From an uncultured Prevotellaceae bacterium (GTDB taxonomy: Bacteria > Bacteroidota > Bacteroidia > Bacteroidales > Muribaculaceae), in contig ONOU01000026.1 in NCBI GenBank assembly GCA_900319525.1, forward strand, positions 1 through 35,785: 35,785 bases of DNA. Direction: 5' to 3'. A program made the position numbers and the translations under genes. Shown here piece after piece: positions 8,352 to 15,751 of this stretch (the first letter of the stretch is position 1; each line of letters starts with the position of its first letter). The notes under the pieces were generated by a model. That model searched no databases. It had not been told where the DNA came from and was given only the letters and a program-made list of their open reading frames with translations.

Positions 8352-10283
8352 ATGAATAAGTATTATAGATTATTGACTTTAATGGCTCTCGTGCTGACAA
8401 TTATGCCAGCACGAGCAGCCATATACATGGTGGGAAACAACCCTTTTGGCGACTGGAACCCAGGTCAAGGCGTCGAGATGACCGATCAAGGCAATGGCAC
8501 CTACACGTTAACTGTGAGCATCAGCGGCACAGTATGGTTTGTGTTTGCCGACGGCCAGAGCAGTGACTGGAACGTCTTTAACGCCAATTACCGCTATGGC
8601 CCCAATCAGGGTGGCAGCCAGGAAGTCACCGTGGACAACACCTATACGACCCAGAAGAGCAATAACAACCATTCCTACAAGTTTACTGGAGAAGGGAAAG
8701 ACTACACCTTTACATTTGACGAGAGCAATCTCACGTTTTCCATCAGCGAATACCAGGAACCTCCCCTACCCGACCCCTTCAGCCTACAGGTGGGAGACGT
8801 GAATGGGGATGGAGAAATCAACATTGCCGATGTCAACGGCATCATCGACATCCTGTTAGGAGGGTTTGCGAACTATGACAAGCGTCACAGGAGCGACGCA
8901 AACCGTGACGACGAAATCAACATTGCTGATGTCAATGCGGTTATCGACTTGCTGCTGGGCGGCGAACTACCCGAACCCGTCAAGGAGGGCTACGATTACG
9001 TGTGGGATGATGAAGTCCTGCCCGAGGTGCACCTGAACGTGAGCCTCGCCGAGTGGAACAGGTTGCTAGCATTGTATGATGCCAATGCCTTCACGACACA
9101 GTATGTGCAGGCAACACTCTCGTTTGTCAAGGACGGAGAGACCACCGTTATCGACAATGTGGGCCTGCGGCTCAAGGGCAACACATCGCGCCGCCGCCCC
9201 GAGGGGAGTTACGGCCAGATGCACCAGCGCGACAACACCGACTGGCATCATGCCCACTTCGGCGTGAACTTGCGCAAATTTGCCGATGATGATGCCCACA
9301 CCATTCAGGGCGTGCGCAAACTGCATCTCAAGTGGTTCAAGGATGATCCGGCCTATGTGCGCGAGGTTTTCTGTTACGAGCTCTTTCGCCGCGCGGGCGT
9401 ATGGACTGCAGTCCGCGACAACTACTGCCGCCTGTGGCTCCATGTTGAGGGAGACAGCAAGGAGGCGTATTACGGTGTGTACGAGCTGATGGAGCCCATT
9501 GACAAGCACTACCTCAAGGACAGGAAAAACCGTTTCGGTTCCAACAAAGGTTACCTGTGGAAATGCCGCAACAGCGCGGCAGGCCTCAATAACCCCAACG
9601 GCGACATCTGGTATGATGACGACACCGACGACCGCCATGCCTACACATTGGAAACACAGACCGAGGAGTTTGACAGCGCCCGTGTACAGCTTGTTGATTT
9701 CATGAACAAGCTCAACGGCCTCAATGACAACGAATTTTACACCTGGATTCAACAGGTCACCGACGTGGATCTGCTCTTGAAGACATACGCTGTCAACGTG
9801 GCCGTGGGCATGTGGGACGACTACTGGAACAATGCCAACAACTATTACATCTACTTTAACGGCAAGGGATTGACAGGCTATAAGTTCTTCTTTATCCCCT
9901 ACGACTACGATAACACGTTGGGGACCAGCCTGCGTTGCGGCGTGCAGGACGATGCCGGCCGGCAAAATCCGCTCAACTGGGGAAACAATAACAATCGCCT
10001 GATTGCCAGGATTCTCAGGTTCAATGATTTCAAACAGAAATATATCACTTACCTCAAAGGGCTCATTGACGCTCCAAACGCCCTCATGGACCGCGCGTCC
10101 TCACAGGCGCGCATCCGCTCGTGGCAGCAGCGCATCGAGCCCTACGTCAACAATGACACGGGCGAGGATACTGCCATCGAGGACAAGCCAGCCTCATGGG
10201 GCAACCACAGCGAGTATAGGCTGCTGAAGAATGGCAGCGACAACTTCTTTACGGTAAAAGCTGCCAGCATATCGCCGCTTTAA
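8352..10283 (+). CDS. Secreted CotH-kinase family protein with dockerin-like repeats
   Basis: A 643-residue exported protein. Signal peptide 1-22 (cut after ARA). Residues about 23-135 form a beta-sandwich resembling SusE/SusF-type or other carbohydrate-binding modules (inference from pattern). Residues about 147-205 hold two dockerin-type calcium-loop repeats, GDVNGDGEINIADVNGIID and SDANRDDEINIADVNAVID, each followed by a Leu-rich helix with GG. Residues about 215-600 are a CotH domain. The segment near 495-525 (WDDYWNNANNYY, then FIPYDYDNTLG) matches the family's Asp/Asn active-site region. CotH proteins are atypical kinases that phosphorylate spore-coat proteins in Bacillus; the role in Bacteroidetes is unknown. 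The gene ends 12 bp before the convergent dnaX stop. Confidence 0.88.
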   Translation: MNKYYRLLTLMALVLTIMPARAAIYMVGNNPFGDWNPGQGVEMTDQGNGTYTLTVSISGTVWFVFADGQSSDWNVFNANYRYGPNQGGSQEVTVDNTYTTQKSNNNHSYKFTGEGKDYTFTFDESNLTFSISEYQEPPLPDPFSLQVGDVNGDGEINIADVNGIIDILLGGFANYDKRHRSDANRDDEINIADVNAVIDLLLGGELPEPVKEGYDYVWDDEVLPEVHLNVSLAEWNRLLALYDANAFTTQYVQATLSFVKDGETTVIDNVGLRLKGNTSRRRPEGSYGQMHQRDNTDWHHAHFGVNLRKFADDDAHTIQGVRKLHLKWFKDDPAYVREVFCYELFRRAGVWTAVRDNYCRLWLHVEGDSKEAYYGVYELMEPIDKHYLKDRKNRFGSNKGYLWKCRNSAAGLNNPNGDIWYDDDTDDRHAYTLETQTEEFDSARVQLVDFMNKLNGLNDNEFYTWIQQVTDVDLLLKTYAVNVAVGMWDDYWNNANNYYIYFNGKGLTGYKFFFIPYDYDNTLGTSLRCGVQDDAGRQNPLNWGNNNNRLIARILRFNDFKQKYITYLKGLIDAPNALMDRASSQARIRSWQQRIEPYVNNDTGEDTAIEDKPASWGNHSEYRLLKNGSDNFFTVKAASISPL

Positions 10284-10295
10284 CGGCAAGTGCCG

Positions 10296-12179
10296 TCAAG
10301 CCAGTCCCAAGTCAAAATCTTTCAGGAACTGTGTAAAGCCTGGGTTGTGCTGCTTGATCTGCTCCACGACTTCACGAGGAGACAGAATCTTGGGAGTATC
10401 TATAGGCACTTCACTCACCTTCACATCCAGGGCGAGACGGTCGTTCTGCAACTGGTCGGCCAGGAACTGCAGCAACGCCTGCTTGTGCTCCTCGACATTC
10501 TTCTGCTCGGTGGGGCTGCCCACGATCATCACATAGTGCTCGGCATTGCCCTCTACCTGCTTGGGCAAGGCATAGGACATGGTTGTGCACAGCGCCCTCT
10601 CCTGGGGATGCTGGTCGATGTAGCTTTGCCATGCAGCCTGCATCTGCTCGCCGGTAAACTGTCGGGAGCGCTGCGGAACAGTGGCAGCAACGGCCTCCTG
10701 CTGCTGGGCTTGCGGGTCATTGCTCACGTTGACCATGATGCGCGGACCGTTGCCACCGACCCGTGCCACAGGACGACCTGCAGGCATTCCTGCAGATGCC
10801 GGGCGCGGTGCAGCCTGAGCCGGATGAGGAGCCACTTGAGCCGGATGGGGAGCCGAGGCAGCCTGAGCCGGATGGGGAGCCACTTGAGCCGGATGGGGAG
10901 CCGAGGCAGCCTGAGCCGGATGAGGAGCCGGGGGAACTACAGCAGCCTGCTGGGCAGCAGGTTTAGGTTCTTGCGCTTGAGGCCGCTGAGCGGGCGCTGC
11001 CTGACGTGGAGGCGCTTGTTGAGGCTGCGGCTGTGGGGTAATCTTCTGGACTGGGGGCTGAACAGCCTGTTGTGTCGGTTGAGGAGCCACCAGTTGGCAC
11101 AGCTTGATGAGCGTGAGTTCTACCAGCAGCTGCTTACTGCTGGCATTGCGGTAATTCAGGTCACAGCTGTTGCACAGGTCCAGGGCCCGGTAATAGAACT
11201 GCGGTGACAACTTGGCGCTCTGTTCGCCATAGCGTTGAGCCACCTCATCGTTCATCTCGAGCAGTTGACGCGTCTGTGGTGTGCTCGCGACCATCAAGTC
11301 GCGCAGGTGCTGCGCCAGGCCGTTAATAAAGAATTGCGAATCAAAGCCCTTGTCGCGTATTTCCTTATAAATCAGCAGTGCCTGCATGACATCACCCGAC
11401 AGGAAAGTGTCAACCAGCCTGAAGTAGTAATCATAGTCCAGCACGTTCAAGTTATCTAACGCGCTCTGATAGGTAATGTGGCCCTGAGTCGATGCGGCCA
11501 CCTGATCAAAGATGGACAGGGCGTCACGCATGGCTCCATCGGCCTTCTGGGCGATCACATTGAGGGCTGCAGGCTCGGCCTCGATGGACTCCTGCTCACA
11601 GACGTATTGCAGTTGCTGTACGATGTCGGGAACGGTAATACGCGCGAAGTCATAAATCTGGCAGCGAGACAGAATTGTGGGAATCACCTTCTGCTTCTCG
11701 GTGGTAGCGAGAATGAAGATGGCATATTCAGGCGGTTCCTCCAGTGTCTTGAGGAATGCGTTGAAAGCGGCTTGCGACAGCATGTGCACCTCATCGATGA
11801 TGAAGACACGGTACCGTCCCGTTTGCGGCGGGATGCGCACCTGTTCGGTCAAGTCACGGATGTTATCAACACTATTGTTGGACGCGCCATCCAGCTCATT
11901 GATGTTGTAGGAACGCTGCTCGTTGAACGCGATGCACGACGGGCACTCGTTACAAGCCTCGCCATCGGGCGTGGGATGCTCACAGTTGATGGTCTTGGCA
12001 AAAATGCGGGCACAAGTCGTCTTTCCCACGCCTCGCGGGCCACAAAAGAGGTAGGCATGCGCCAAACGTCCACTGGCTATCGCCGTCTTGAGCGTGTGGG
12101 TCAACGACTGCTGCCCCACCACGCTACGGAAGGTTGAGGGCCTGTATTTTCTCGCCGATACGATATACTTCTCACTCAT
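10296..12179 (-). CDS. dnaX: DNA polymerase III subunit gamma/tau
   Basis: AAA+ ATPase that loads the sliding clamp and couples polymerase cores. The start is placed at 12179 (MSEKYIVSARKYRP), giving 627 residues. The open frame extends 52 codons upstream, but a -7 promoter box at 12223-12230 lies inside that extension. Walker A GPRGVGKT is at 47-54; zinc cysteines 66, 76, 79 and 82; Walker B FIIDEVH near 126-132; sensor-1/SRC region 158-173. The arm and tau regions contain a Pro/Ala/Gln-rich linker made by a 48-bp tandem repeat (10813-10929). I did not identify a programmed frameshift site for a separate gamma form. Confidence 0.96.
   Translation of the reverse strand: MSEKYIVSARKYRPSTFRSVVGQQSLTHTLKTAIASGRLAHAYLFCGPRGVGKTTCARIFAKTINCEHPTPDGEACNECPSCIAFNEQRSYNINELDGASNNSVDNIRDLTEQVRIPPQTGRYRVFIIDEVHMLSQAAFNAFLKTLEEPPEYAIFILATTEKQKVIPTILSRCQIYDFARITVPDIVQQLQYVCEQESIEAEPAALNVIAQKADGAMRDALSIFDQVAASTQGHITYQSALDNLNVLDYDYYFRLVDTFLSGDVMQALLIYKEIRDKGFDSQFFINGLAQHLRDLMVASTPQTRQLLEMNDEVAQRYGEQSAKLSPQFYYRALDLCNSCDLNYRNASSKQLLVELTLIKLCQLVAPQPTQQAVQPPVQKITPQPQPQQAPPRQAAPAQRPQAQEPKPAAQQAAVVPPAPHPAQAASAPHPAQVAPHPAQAASAPHPAQVAPHPAQAAPRPASAGMPAGRPVARVGGNGPRIMVNVSNDPQAQQQEAVAATVPQRSRQFTGEQMQAAWQSYIDQHPQERALCTTMSYALPKQVEGNAEHYVMIVGSPTEQKNVEEHKQALLQFLADQLQNDRLALDVKVSEVPIDTPKILSPREVVEQIKQHNPGFTQFLKDFDLGLA
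10813..10929 (-). repeat. 48-bp tandem repeat within the dnaX linker
   Basis: Two full copies (10813-10860 and 10861-10908) and a partial third (10909-10929) of a 48-bp unit differ by about one base. Each encodes a 16-residue APHPAQ-rich segment in the tau linker. Each unit itself contains two related half-units. The repeat keeps the reading frame. Confidence 0.85.
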
Positions 12180-12222
12180 CAGATTACAAACTAGTTTGCC
12201 GGATTTATTTCTGTCTAATCTG

Positions 12223-12230
12223 CAAAGATA
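12223..12230 (-). promoter_or_regulatory. Putative promoter (-7 box) of dnaX
   Basis: On the - strand the bases read TATCTTTG followed by C, a strong Bacteroidetes -7 box. The start site would fall near 12216, leaving about a 37-nt leader before ATG 12179 and ruling against the longer open frame. Confidence 0.6.
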
Positions 12231-12319
12231 ATCATTTTCGCCCAAAGGGCTTCCATGCCGCCGCATTTTTTCCAATTCCCCTTGACATCTTTCATAAAAA
12301 CACGGGCATGGCCAAATGC

Positions 12320-12361
12320 AAAAAAACGCCCACAACGCCGATAATCACCGACCTTGCGGGC
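12320..12361 (-). terminator. Terminator of the hydrolase operon
   Basis: On the - strand GCCCGCAA pairs with TTGTGGGC (one G-U pair) and is followed by G and seven T. It lies 24 bp past the hydrolase stop and would end the 14684-12385 transcription unit before dnaX. Confidence 0.65.
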
Positions 12362-12384
12362 TCTTCATGTCTATCAATCTTGAA

Positions 12385-13473
12385 TTACTTCAAATTCTGC
12401 TTGAAGAACTGCTCCAACTTGTCATAAGGAATCTTGCCGTTCACGTCATCATAGAGATCGGTGTGGACTGCATCGGGGATAATCATCAGTTCCTTGTTGC
12501 CAATGACCATGCTCTTGCCGTTGGGCTTGGTGCCCGTCATCTTCTCAAATGCCATCTCGCTAAAGTAGCGGCTGTGTGCCTTCTCTCCATGGATGAGCAA
12601 TACAGGAGCTTCGATCTCATCAGCATAGGCCAGGATGGGCTGATTGAGGAAGGACTGGCAACCGGTCACGTTCCAGCCATCGGTGCTGTTACCGCTGCGC
12701 TCGTGGTAGCCACGCTTGGTCTTGTAGTAGTCATAGTAGTCCTTGACAAAGAACGGTGCATCTTCGGGCAGCGGGTCAACGACACCACCGGCGCGCTTGT
12801 TCGTTCCCGTGCGGAAGTCCTCGGTGCGCTGTGCTGCCAGGGCCTTACGTTTTTCCATTCGCTGCGCCTGCGAGTCCTCGCTGTCAAAATAACCACAAGC
12901 ATTGATATGGCTCATGTTGTACATGGTTGAGGCCACAGTAGCCTTGATGCGCGGGTCAAGAGCAGCAGCGTTAACTGCCATTTCACCCCATCCGCAGATG
13001 CCGATGATACCGATGCGCTCGGGATCAACATCGTCCTGAACCGAGAGAAAATCAACAGCCGCCAGGAAGTCCTCGGTATTGATGTCGGGAGATGCCACAC
13101 GACGAGGCTCACCGCCACTCTCACCAGTAAATGAGGGGTCAAAGGCGATAGCGATAAAACCGCGCTCGGCCATGTGCTGGGCATAGAGGCCGCTGCACTG
13201 CTCCTTGACCGCTCCAAAGGGGCCACTTACCGCGATTGCGGGAAGTTTTCCATTGGCATCCTTGGGTGTGTACATGTCGGCTGCCAACTCAATACCATAG
13301 CGGTTCTTGAATGTCACCTTCTTGTGATTTACTTTGTCACTCTTGGGGAACGTTTTGTCCCATTCTTGTGTCAAACTTAATGTTGTATTCATTTTTTCTT
13401 CAGTTTGGTTGTTCTGATTACAGGATACGAGCATGATGCCCATAAGCGCTGCTATAAATAAAACGTGTTTCAT
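12385..13473 (-). CDS. Lipoprotein alpha/beta hydrolase (dienelactone-hydrolase-like)
   Basis: A 362-residue exported hydrolase. A lipoprotein signal peptide ends in LVSC (Cys18); the following NQNN lacks an acidic surface-export signal, so a periplasmic position is likely. The fold is read from the strand/oxyanion region AIAVSGPFGAV, the elbow IGIIGICGWGEMA, in which Cys occupies the nucleophile position as in dienelactone hydrolases, a late Asp/Glu near LLIHGEKAHS, and the terminal His in PDAVHTDLYD. Substrate unknown. It is 44 bp downstream of the flavodoxin fusion gene on the same strand and ends at a terminator, so both probably form one unit opposite the AraC regulator. Confidence 0.85.
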   Translation of the reverse strand: MKHVLFIAALMGIMLVSCNQNNQTEEKMNTTLSLTQEWDKTFPKSDKVNHKKVTFKNRYGIELAADMYTPKDANGKLPAIAVSGPFGAVKEQCSGLYAQHMAERGFIAIAFDPSFTGESGGEPRRVASPDINTEDFLAAVDFLSVQDDVDPERIGIIGICGWGEMAVNAAALDPRIKATVASTMYNMSHINACGYFDSEDSQAQRMEKRKALAAQRTEDFRTGTNKRAGGVVDPLPEDAPFFVKDYYDYYKTKRGYHERSGNSTDGWNVTGCQSFLNQPILAYADEIEAPVLLIHGEKAHSRYFSEMAFEKMTGTKPNGKSMVIGNKELMIIPDAVHTDLYDDVNGKIPYDKLEQFFKQNLK

Positions 13474-13517
13474 GCCTTTCTATTATCTGTTTTTAAATAT
13501 ATAATTGCTTGCGGATC

Positions 13518-14684
13518 TCATTTGGCGCCACCACCGAGCAGCAAATCTATCACACTGGTGACATCGCCGATGTTCACCTCACCGTCCACGTTGACATCAG
13601 CAACCTCTGGGCCCGTTTCACCGCTCAACAACAGGTCAATCAATGCGGTCACATCACCGATGTTCACCTCGCCATCGCCATTCACATCACCCCTCTTTGC
13701 AGCAGTGCCGGCGGTGAGCGACAAGGTCACGCTGATATTGCTTTCTCCCGCCTTGAGGAAAGTTCTCAACTCACTTTGGGTCAAGTCGTCGATGTGTCCC
13801 AAGCGGGTGTAGCTCCATGAGTTAGAGCCGTAGAAGAGGCAGATGTTACTGCCATTGTACAGAACGATGTCTCCAGGTTGGGCATTGACTTGCTCATTGC
13901 TCGTGGGGAGCGCAAAGCCCAGCGGCCCCCAGATCTCGAAGCCACCACTGGAATTGAGCGTCACCGTGATTGGAGCGGTCTGAAGCCTAGTCACCAGCTC
14001 ACGTGTGGCCGCATTATCGACAAGCGTTGCCGACTGGGTCACGCCATCGATGGTGATGTACAATTTTTCCATCGTTGATTGGCCCGCGGCAAAGTCTAAC
14101 GTGTTGATCCAGTTCTGAATCAGCGTGGCACGGTTGGAATGGTTGCTGGCCCTGATCCACAAGGCATCACCCATCCACACGGCGTCAGGCACGAGGCGCT
14201 GGGCATCGGCCACCACCCGAGAGATACTGCTCGAATGGCTTGACACTATCAATCCCACGTGTTTGCCTGCCATTTGCGGGCCATAATTGAAGAGATAAGT
14301 CTGCATGATGGCCGCCATCTGGCTCCACCACAGTGGCGTGACGATGATGATATTGTCATAACCGCTCAAGTCGGTAATCGACACAGGGTCGATAGCGGGA
14401 TAGCTGTCGGGATCATCGGGCGCTGCGTTAATCGCATTCAGCAGTTGGGTACCCAAGGCGTAGTTGTTGGCATCGTACTGCAAACCCTTTTCAGCTGGTT
14501 CGATTTCCATCACATCAGCATCGATCTGATCAGTCAGTGACTCCACTATCTGGCGGCAATTACCAGTATAGCTGTAATAAACCACCAGCACCTTGCCGGC
14601 CTCATTCACACTGGCTGCGCGAGCCACGCCATGTGCCGAGCAACAAGCCATCACAATCGCCATAATTAAAAGAATCCGTTTCAT
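13518..14684 (-). CDS. Secreted flavodoxin / cyclophilin-like / dockerin-like fusion protein
   Basis: A 388-residue three-part protein. Signal peptide 1-23 (cut near ARA). Flavodoxin domain about 30-195 with the FMN phosphate loop SYTGN (38-42) and PLWWSQMA (117-124). Cyclophilin-like beta-barrel about 206-300, with I-T-I-D-G near its start and the GDIVLYNGSNICLFYG segment. Two dockerin-like repeats at 332-388 (GDVNGDGEVNIGDVTALID and a degenerate DVNVDGEVNIGDVTSVID). An in-frame ATG four codons earlier (14696) is possible, but MKRILL makes the better signal peptide. Stand-alone flavodoxin and cyclophilin-like genes are common neighbours of such hydrolases; here they are fused and exported, which is unusual for an FMN protein. 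Presumably an electron carrier or quinone-type reductase outside the cytoplasm, but the partner is unknown. Confidence 0.85.
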   Translation of the reverse strand: MKRILLIMAIVMACCSAHGVARAASVNEAGKVLVVYYSYTGNCRQIVESLTDQIDADVMEIEPAEKGLQYDANNYALGTQLLNAINAAPDDPDSYPAIDPVSITDLSGYDNIIIVTPLWWSQMAAIMQTYLFNYGPQMAGKHVGLIVSSHSSSISRVVADAQRLVPDAVWMGDALWIRASNHSNRATLIQNWINTLDFAAGQSTMEKLYITIDGVTQSATLVDNAATRELVTRLQTAPITVTLNSSGGFEIWGPLGFALPTSNEQVNAQPGDIVLYNGSNICLFYGSNSWSYTRLGHIDDLTQSELRTFLKAGESNISVTLSLTAGTAAKRGDVNGDGEVNIGDVTALIDLLLSGETGPEVADVNVDGEVNIGDVTSVIDLLLGGGAK

Positions 14685-14716
14685 ATCGCATTTCATTCAG
14701 TTTGTTAAATACAATG

Positions 14717-14724
14717 CAAAATTA
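14717..14724 (-). promoter_or_regulatory. Putative promoter (-7 box) of the flavodoxin fusion operon
   Basis: The - strand reads TAATTTTG followed by C. Transcription would start near 14710, 26 nt before ATG 14684. The 139-bp divergent gap to the AraC gene holds both promoters, so a regulator bound there could affect both. Confidence 0.5.
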
Positions 14725-14811
14725 CACTCATTTAAATCATTGGGATTTAAACGAATTACGGAAATAAATACCATAATTGCAGAAACAGCTTCACTTCTCA
14801 CATTTAATCCT

Positions 14812-14819
14812 TATCTTTG
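14812..14819 (+). promoter_or_regulatory. Putative promoter (-7 box) of the AraC gene, apparently leaderless
   Basis: TATCTTTG is followed by CACC and then the ATG at 14824, only four bases beyond the box. A normal start point 5-8 nt downstream would coincide with the start codon. No ribosome-binding site is present. Confidence 0.5.
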
Positions 14820-14823
14820 CACC

Positions 14824-15729
14824 ATGAAACAGCATGGCACATACGTTCTTGACAGCATTGACCAGTACAACAAATGGCACGGGAAGGAGACGCTACATCC
14901 ACTGGTGACAGTCATCAATCATGATTCAACACCCGAATGGATGAATGGCGCCACAGTGCAGTACAAGGTTTACGCCCTTTTCTTGAAACAGGGCGAAGGC
15001 TGCACTGCGCGCTATGGACGTGAAACATTTGACTATCAAGATGGAACCATCGTGACATTTGCCCCAGGGCAAACCGTCACCGTCGAGTGGCGCGATGACC
15101 TGCCCATGCCACCCTCACGCGGACTGCTGTTCCATCCCGACCTCATCCACGGCACGCCGCTGGGCCGAAAGATACATGACTACACGTACTTTGACTACGG
15201 CCAGCGGGAAGCCCTGCACCTGAGCGAACGGGAAAGAATAACCGTCATGTCATTGATCGAGCAGATCGGGGCAGAAATTGAGCATCCAGTGGATCACCAC
15301 TCACAAACACTCATCACCGATGCCATCTCCTTGCTGCTGGATTACTGCATGCGTTACTATGACCGCCAATTCATCACGCGCCACAAGCAGTGCTCCGAGG
15401 TGTTCTCGCAATTTGAGCGGCAGTTGAAGGAATACTTTGAGCACGGCAGTCCCGAGCACAATGGACTTCCCTCGGTAGCCTATTTTGCCGACAAGGCCTG
15501 TCTGTCGGCCAGCTACTTTGGCGATCTGATCAAGAAAGAGACGGGAACCACGGCTCAACACCACATCCAGTATGCCATCATCGAGCGCTCAAAACACCTG
15601 CTGCGTGAGAGCGACCAGGGCATCAGCGAAATCGCCTATCGGTTAGGTTTCCTCTATGCACAACACTTCACCCGGCTGTTCAAAGCCCAGACGGGAATGT
15701 CTCCCAGCGAATACCGCAAGCAGGCCTAA
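14824..15729 (+). CDS. AraC-family transcriptional regulator
   Basis: A 301-residue regulator with an N-terminal cupin-like sensor region (about 40-130, with the FAPGQTVTVEW strand pattern) and a C-terminal double helix-turn-helix (about 200-301). The second recognition helix contains the family signature ISEIAYRLGFLYAQHFTRLFKAQTGMSPSEYRK (split over residues near 265-298). Start chosen at ATG 14824, right after a -7 box; the open frame runs 77 codons further upstream but would then include the promoter. Divergent from the flavodoxin fusion and hydrolase genes, the likely targets, by analogy with AraC regulators that control a neighbouring oxidoreductase operon. Ligand unknown. Confidence 0.9.
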   Translation: MKQHGTYVLDSIDQYNKWHGKETLHPLVTVINHDSTPEWMNGATVQYKVYALFLKQGEGCTARYGRETFDYQDGTIVTFAPGQTVTVEWRDDLPMPPSRGLLFHPDLIHGTPLGRKIHDYTYFDYGQREALHLSERERITVMSLIEQIGAEIEHPVDHHSQTLITDAISLLLDYCMRYYDRQFITRHKQCSEVFSQFERQLKEYFEHGSPEHNGLPSVAYFADKACLSASYFGDLIKKETGTTAQHHIQYAIIERSKHLLRESDQGISEIAYRLGFLYAQHFTRLFKAQTGMSPSEYRKQA

Positions 15730-15751
15730 AGTCCACCTTGCCGTCCATTTT

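Noticed and set aside
10290-11207. 305-codon + strand open frame opposite the dnaX 3' end
   Set aside because: Its Ser/Arg/Leu-rich repetitive product results from the Pro/Ala/Gln tandem repeat read on the opposite strand.
12180-12335. 52-codon N-terminal extension of dnaX
   Set aside because: A promoter box lies inside it, the extra residues are Cys-rich and unlike DnaX, and MSEKYIVSARKYRP is the normal start.
14593-14823. 77-codon upstream extension of the AraC gene
   Set aside because: It would overlap the start of the divergent flavodoxin fusion gene and both promoters; homology begins after the later ATG.
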